A stretch of DNA of 11,232 nucleotides from an uncultured Erysipelotrichaceae bacterium (GTDB lineage: Bacteria; Bacillota_I; Bacilli_A; RF39; UBA660): NCBI GenBank assembly GCA_902767005.1, contig CACXFY010000015.1, positions 1 through 11,232 on the forward strand, given 5' to 3'. Under the pieces are notes generated by a model that saw only the letters and a list, made by a program, of their open reading frames with translations, made no database searches and was not told the origin of the DNA. Of this stretch, positions 7,502-11,232 are shown in pieces (within the stretch, counting starts at the first letter, position 1; the number at the start of each line of letters is the position of its first letter). A program made the translations under genes and the position numbers.

Positions 7502-7640
7502 CTTATACACTCTATATTGATAACGGAATAACCCAATTGCTCCTAAGACAAGTTCAAGAGTATTAACTATCTACTTCCACCTAACATAGACTCTCTAAAA
7601 GTATTTTCCTCTCTACTACTCCTCAGTCATCACAAAATAT
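7439..7640 (-). promoter_or_regulatory. T-box leader (riboswitch) sensing uncharged tRNA-Leu
   Basis: The minus strand carries the canonical T-box AAGGTGGTACCGCG (7474-7487), with the UGGU bulge (7480-7483) that would pair with the ACCA end of uncharged tRNA. The U fits the discriminator A of tRNA-Leu. Upstream lies a Stem I-like region with AGAGAG (7591-7596), a GGTG (7578-7581) where the distal loop is expected, and a closing CTGAG/CTTAG helix. The best specifier candidate is CUU (7550-7552, in GAA-CUU-G), a leucine codon. The nearby CUC (7558-7560) is also leucine, so the amino acid call does not depend on which is used. Binding of uncharged tRNA should stabilise the antiterminator (AAGG...CCTT) and switch on the membrane gene and leuS. 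Confidence 0.93.
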
Positions 7641-7646
7641 ATATGT

Positions 7647-7674
7647 ATTATAACACATATTTTAAATTTCTCAA
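7647..7674 (-). promoter_or_regulatory. Sigma-A promoter of the T-box/leuS operon
   Basis: -35 TTGAGA (7669-7674), a 16-bp spacer and -10 TATAAT (7647-7652), with TGT just upstream as an extended -10. The start of transcription is predicted near 7640. The -35 box begins one base after the T-tract of the preceding terminator. Confidence 0.82.
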
Positions 7675-7675
7675 T

Positions 7676-7709
7676 AAAAAAGAAATAATTTATTTAACTA
7701 TTTCTTTTT
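7676..7709 (-). terminator. Probable intrinsic terminator of the GH31 unit
   Basis: The 11-bp arms at 7677-7687 and 7699-7709 (minus-strand core AAAGAAATA/TATTTCTTT) have an 11-base loop, and the minus strand then carries a T run. The stem is almost all A-T, so it is a weaker candidate than the others. The TAA stop (7690-7692) of the preceding gene is in the loop. Confidence 0.55.
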
Positions 7710-8586
7710 CTCCTTTATTAAACATTTTTCTAGTCTTTTTACCACTTTTATCAACTTCTATATTATCTATCTTAGAAGTATAATAAATTGGATTGTTATC
7801 TTCATAATCAAAGAATAAATCAGTTAAAGCATTACTGAAAGCAAAATCATTATCTCTTAAATATGCAGTAACTTTATTAACTACACTACCAGCATTTTCA
7901 CTCTTTAATTCAAGACTATTCATAGTATCTCTATTATATAACTCAACAGCTAATTCTAAAGGATTACTAATAATAGCTGTATTCTCATCTTTAGTAAAGT
8001 ATAGAGAACCCAAAGGATAATCTAATAATTCTGCCTTTTCAGAAGTAGTAAATATATTATATAGATTATTCTCTTTAGTCATTTCTAATAATACTTTTTC
8101 TAATAACTCATCATTACCAAATGTATTTCTTAATCTTTCTACTACAGAATATTCAGAATACCCACTCTCTCCTTTTAATTCTCTCAAAAAGTTTAAAGAA
8201 TTAATTCCTCCTACTTTAGCAATCCTAATCAAGAAATCATAATTATCTAGTACTTCAGTAGCAATCATAATAAAATCTTCTATAAACCTTTCACTTGATT
8301 CTGCCCAACAAGATGGATCACCATCATAGAATAATACATCTCTATATGTATTAACTAGATTTAATAAACTATTCTTTTCTTCATCATTTAATCCACTTAA
8401 AGCATCTGTATCATAATCTTCATTTAATTCTCCTGTTGTTAAATGATCGAAAATAGCATCAGTAATAATAATATCTCTATCTTCATCTTCATTATACTTT
8501 ATAGAATCATTAAATTTCCTAATAACAGCTTCTTGTAGTTTTAAAAGTCTATTAACAGCATTATTCTTCTTATTTGCAACTGTCAT
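7690..8586 (-). CDS. Acidic cytosolic protein of unknown function, co-transcribed with the GH31 gene
   Basis: I do not recognise this 298-residue protein. It has no signal peptide or membrane segment and is rich in Asp, Glu and Asn. The N-terminus is a short basic helix (ANKKNNAVNRLLKLQEAVIRKF), followed by an acidic helical region with LNDEEKNSLLNLVNTYRDVLFYDGDPSCW and FIEDFIMIATEVLDNYDFLIRIAKVGG, and a C-terminal part with YPLGSLYF, PLELAVELYNRDTM and DLFFDYEDN. It ends in a lysine-rich tail. Start chosen at ATG 8586: AGGAGGG (8592-8598) is 5 bases upstream and overlaps the TAG stop of the GH31 gene. The longer frame to 8619 lies inside that gene. The 10-bp gap and shared ribosome binding site/stop make one transcript near certain. 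A role in handling the same carbohydrate, or as a partner of the GH31 protein, is only a guess. Confidence 0.85.
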   Translation of the reverse strand: MTVANKKNNAVNRLLKLQEAVIRKFNDSIKYNEDEDRDIIITDAIFDHLTTGELNEDYDTDALSGLNDEEKNSLLNLVNTYRDVLFYDGDPSCWAESSERFIEDFIMIATEVLDNYDFLIRIAKVGGINSLNFLRELKGESGYSEYSVVERLRNTFGNDELLEKVLLEMTKENNLYNIFTTSEKAELLDYPLGSLYFTKDENTAIISNPLELAVELYNRDTMNSLELKSENAGSVVNKVTAYLRDNDFAFSNALTDLFFDYEDNNPIYYTSKIDNIEVDKSGKKTRKMFNKGEKEIVK

Positions 8587-8596
8587 AATAACCCTC

Positions 8597-11017
8597 CTAT
8601 ACTTCGTTAATATATTCAAGTAATCTTAAGAATAAGTTAACATAGTCTTTAGATAATCCTTCTTTCTTAAGTTTACGAATTTCAATTCTTTTCTTACTAT
8701 TGGCTTCATTACTAAACATTATAGCAGCAATTTTCTCTTTTGTATAAGTTTCTATCTGTAAATCCATCAAAATACTATTAACATCATCATTAATAAGTCT
8801 AGCTGCATCTATTTCAATATCTTTACCTTTACAGTTAATAGTTAATTGACCAATAGTAGGAATGTCTTTAATCTCTACTATAAAGTCATTACCATCAACA
8901 TAGTTTTCACTTTCTATTTTATCAGCATTAAAGTAAATAGTAACATTTTCAGCTTCTTTAGTATTTCTAAATACCATTTTATAATTTCTCTTCTCAGGAG
9001 CAATACCACTTTTACCTTCAATAGATCTAATAATAACAGTATAGTTATTTCTTAAATAGTTATAATCAATTGAAGTTTTTAAGTAATATCCTTCTTTATA
9101 CAATGATGTAACACCATCATCCTCATATAATGTATATGTATTAGAAACACCTGGGAATATTTGAATTTCCAAATCAGTAGGCAATCCTACATTTTGATAA
9201 TCACTTCTATTGCTTAAAGGTATAATACTACCTGCATGTGCAAATACTGGATAATCCTCTTCTTTAAAGAAAGATATATATTTCTTATTACCTGGGAATT
9301 TCTTACCAGTAACAAAGTCATACCAAGTACCATCTGGTATAAAGAATCTATGTACTGTACGCATCATAGTCTTATCAGATTTTTCAAGTATAGGACATAC
9401 TAATAATTGAGATCCAAAATAGTATTGATTCCTATATAAAGAATCATCATATACCCACATATAATTATAATAGAATGGCTGTATTAATGGTGTTCCAGCT
9501 CTTGTATAGTTATATGCCTCTGTATATAAATATGGAATTAATCTATGTCTTAATCTCATATAATCAGCCGCAATATTGGCTGTTTGAGCATCCCATACCC
9601 ATGGTTCCTTCTTATAATAAGGTCCACGTGCTCCATGGAATCTAAATATAGGAGAGAAAGTAGATAATTGTAAATATCTTACATATAGTTCTCCTTCTTC
9701 TATACCTCCATGGTTACCAGCAACATCATGACTCCACCAACTTACTCCAATATTCGCAGCATTTAAATATAAGAATGGTAGATTTTTTAATTGTGCCCAA
9801 CTAATCTGTGAACTACCACCATATATAACTGGATATCTATGAGGAGCAATAACACTACCTCTACCTAGAATCATACCACGCTTATTATTATTACGTCCTG
9901 AATCTAAATACATATAGTGATCTAGTGCCCATAACCTAGTAATATCATTATTTCCTGTTGAATCATTCCAAAAGAAATCTATACCAACAGCCTCAAGTGG
10001 ATGTAAGAATACTTTGAATAATACATCCAATAACTTAGGATTTAATGGATCAAATTGAATAACAGCTCCATTAGTAACACCTAAATATTCAGAAGCTTGT
10101 TTATAAAAAGCTTCATGTGGATAAATACCTTCTGTAGGATTAACATTTAATCCTACTCTAATACCACGTTTATGAAATTCATCTATCATTCCTTTAGGAT
10201 CTTTAATTAAAGTAGTATTAAAAGTATATCCATTTCTTAAATCTCTTAATTGACCAACATTTCTAATATGCCAATCATTATCAAATAACATAACTGCTAA
10301 AGGTATCTTTTTACGTTCAAAATTACGAATTAAGTCCTTTATATCTTTATCATTATACTGTACATTTCTACTCCACCAGTTACCAAGTGCATATCTTGGA
10401 GGCATAGCTGGTGGACCAGTCATTTTAAAATAATCAAATAAAGCTTGTTTAAAGTCTCTATCATACATAAATACATATATATCTATATGTCCTTTAGGTG
10501 GCTCAGCTAAAGTACCATCTTCCATAATAATCTTACTTTGTGAATCGTCTAAAGTAGCAAAACCATCTAATGAATACAAACCTTTTTGTAATACTTTAGG
10601 TATATTAAAATCTACTCCTACTAAATTACCTAACATATTACGAGCTTCTGGATGACCATAATACCAATCTTTATTACGATCTCTTTCTCTAGATAATAAC
10701 GTAATCTTAAGGTTTTTCATTGGATCTACTTTATTACCTACAAAAGGTTGTCCCTTAATATAATTTAATGCATAGTATTTAGTAGTAACTTCAACTATAT
10801 TAGCATCTTGTCTAACAGAAAAATCAGCTAGTCCAATATTTCTTTTACGGATTAACTGGGTTGGTCTATCAATAAATTGTCCGGCTTGTGAATATTCAAG
10901 TCTAATTACACGTTCACTAATAACAGAAATCCTATAATTACTACCTTGAACTATGTTTTTAGCATCACTTTTAGCCTTTGTATAATTCACTTCAAACTGT
11001 TTTCCAAGTGGATACAT
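8597..11017 (-). CDS. Glycoside hydrolase family 31 protein (alpha-glucosidase/alpha-xylosidase-like), cytoplasmic
   Basis: The protein has 806 residues and no signal peptide. Order: an N-terminal galactose-mutarotase-like domain (about 10-195); a (beta/alpha)8 barrel beginning at PPRYALGNWWSR (209-220); the nucleophile motif GIDFFWNDS with Asp352; HRYPVIYGGSSQISW (393-407); WWSHDVAG (427-434); SPIFRFHG (455-462); a DUF5110-type beta domain with GTWYDFVTGKKF and YTLYEDDG; and a helical C-terminal tail (about 730-806). GH31 enzymes cleave alpha-linked sugars with retention, using an Asp nucleophile and an Asp acid/base. Here the acid/base position (the D of the SGD/GGD motif) appears to be Ser402, so activity and substrate are in doubt. 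Start chosen at ATG 11017, with AGGAAG (11026-11031) 8 bases upstream; the GTG at 11026 overlaps that site. It leads a two-gene unit with the unknown acidic protein. Confidence 0.93.
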   Translation of the reverse strand: MYPLGKQFEVNYTKAKSDAKNIVQGSNYRISVISERVIRLEYSQAGQFIDRPTQLIRKRNIGLADFSVRQDANIVEVTTKYYALNYIKGQPFVGNKVDPMKNLKITLLSRERDRNKDWYYGHPEARNMLGNLVGVDFNIPKVLQKGLYSLDGFATLDDSQSKIIMEDGTLAEPPKGHIDIYVFMYDRDFKQALFDYFKMTGPPAMPPRYALGNWWSRNVQYNDKDIKDLIRNFERKKIPLAVMLFDNDWHIRNVGQLRDLRNGYTFNTTLIKDPKGMIDEFHKRGIRVGLNVNPTEGIYPHEAFYKQASEYLGVTNGAVIQFDPLNPKLLDVLFKVFLHPLEAVGIDFFWNDSTGNNDITRLWALDHYMYLDSGRNNNKRGMILGRGSVIAPHRYPVIYGGSSQISWAQLKNLPFLYLNAANIGVSWWSHDVAGNHGGIEEGELYVRYLQLSTFSPIFRFHGARGPYYKKEPWVWDAQTANIAADYMRLRHRLIPYLYTEAYNYTRAGTPLIQPFYYNYMWVYDDSLYRNQYYFGSQLLVCPILEKSDKTMMRTVHRFFIPDGTWYDFVTGKKFPGNKKYISFFKEEDYPVFAHAGSIIPLSNRSDYQNVGLPTDLEIQIFPGVSNTYTLYEDDGVTSLYKEGYYLKTSIDYNYLRNNYTVIIRSIEGKSGIAPEKRNYKMVFRNTKEAENVTIYFNADKIESENYVDGNDFIVEIKDIPTIGQLTINCKGKDIEIDAARLINDDVNSILMDLQIETYTKEKIAAIMFSNEANSKKRIEIRKLKKEGLSKDYVNLFLRLLEYINEV

Positions 11018-11046
11018 ACCAAACACTTCCTCATTATTCTAATAAC

Positions 11047-11075
11047 ATAATAACATAAAAAGAGAAATATATAAA
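11047..11075 (-). promoter_or_regulatory. Probable promoter of the GH31 unit
   Basis: The -10 TATTAT (11047-11052) is preceded by TGT (extended -10), with TTTATA (11070-11075) at 17 bp as a poor -35. The predicted start is near 11040, about 23 bases before ATG 11017. A second choice is TTTACA (11091-11096) with TATATA (11068-11073), which would lie across the terminator hairpin. The TTATGTTA word is tandemly repeated here (two copies). Confidence 0.45.
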
Positions 11076-11076
11076 G

Positions 11077-11103
11077 AAAAAAAACATTGGTGTAAACCAA
11101 TAT
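11077..11103 (-). terminator. Intrinsic terminator after the truncated upstream gene
   Basis: The 8-bp stem ATATTGGT/ACCAATGT (11096-11103 and 11084-11091, one T-G wobble) has a TTAC loop, followed on the minus strand by seven T residues. It begins 19 bases after the TAA of the upstream gene. Confidence 0.88.
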
Positions 11104-11122
11104 TTTAATATACAGTAAACGA

Positions 11123-11232
11123 TTAAGATTCATGATACCAATAATTCTCAATAGAATACTCTTTCTTACCAATTTTAACTTGTTCACTATCCAAATATTT
11201 TACATCATATTTTTCTATTTTATTACCAAATA
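11123..11232 (-). CDS. C-terminal end of an unidentified protein (truncated by the window edge)
   Basis: A frame open from the right edge encodes the last 35 residues of a protein, including KYDVKYLDSEQVKIGKK and EYSIENYWYHES, with a TAA stop at 11123-11125. The well-formed terminator just downstream supports it as a real gene end. The spacing of polar and aromatic residues suggests a soluble beta-rich tail. The family is not recognisable from so little, and the start is outside the window. Confidence 0.7.
   Translation of the reverse strand, partial: FGNKIEKYDVKYLDSEQVKIGKKEYSIENYWYHES

Noticed and set aside
8846..9055. Open frame of 69 codons on the plus strand
   Set aside because: It is antisense to the C-terminal part of the GH31 gene, with no start signals and low-complexity Ile/Ser/Phe/Asn composition.
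10987..11187. Minus-strand frame of 66 codons rich in Leu and Ile, resembling a small membrane protein
   Set aside because: It crosses the end of the truncated gene, the terminator hairpin and the GH31 start in another frame. The hydrophobicity comes from AT-rich non-coding DNA, and it has no ribosome binding site.
341..11232. A possible new defence or mobile system formed by the Fic, GH31, unknown and membrane genes
   Set aside because: The genes sit in separate transcription units interleaved with housekeeping genes (leuS, murJ), with no integrase, transposase, attachment site or abrupt composition change to mark an island.

Overview
The window is AT-rich, standard-code DNA from a low-GC Gram-positive-type bacterium, probably a gut-associated Bacillota/Mycoplasmatota lineage (Bacilli, RF39-like or Erysipelotrichia-like). 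This rests on a tRNA-Leu-sensing T-box leader, a YtgP-type MurJ flippase, a FemAB-type peptidoglycan bridge enzyme, a BspA/DUF285 repeat surface protein, strong GGAGG-type ribosome binding sites and sigma-A promoters. Trp is read from TGG. All nine stop codons seen are TAA (6) or TAG (3). The placement is inference; no 16S or marker tree is available here.

Layout: one gene fragment reads rightward (1-297, the C-terminal end of a FemAB-family protein). Everything else reads leftward. From right to left in transcription order: (i) the 3' end of an unidentified gene (11232-11123) with a terminator; (ii) a two-gene unit of an intracellular GH31-family glycosidase (11017-8597) and an unrecognised acidic protein (8586-7690); (iii) a promoter, a leucine T-box leader, a small three-helix membrane protein (7428-7054) and leuS (7061-4644), the last two overlapping by 8 bp; (iv) a monocistronic Fic-domain protein (4567-3650); (v) a MurJ-like lipid II flippase (3590-1935); (vi) a membrane-anchored DUF285 repeat protein (1891-341) that converges on the FemAB gene across a shared bidirectional hairpin.

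The regulatory layout is unusually compact and regular. Stop codons lie inside or touch the terminator hairpin of their own gene in five of six leftward unit ends, and the next promoter's -35 box abuts or overlaps the preceding terminator's T-tract. Several -10 boxes are of the extended TGN-TATAAT type. FemAB, MurJ and the DUF285 protein all concern the cell envelope. Leucine supply controls leuS together with an uncharacterised membrane protein.

Points most worth a second look: the GH31 protein has Ser where the family's acid/base Asp is expected; LeuRS has Cys in place of the conserved Arg of its editing-site threonine-rich peptide; an unknown membrane gene is first in the leucine T-box operon; the DUF285 array has nine or so homogenised 90-bp units and one divergent unit; and terminators, stop codons and promoters are packed together. 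I found no CRISPR array, insertion sequence, phage gene, tRNA or rRNA, and no clear multi-gene system new to science.
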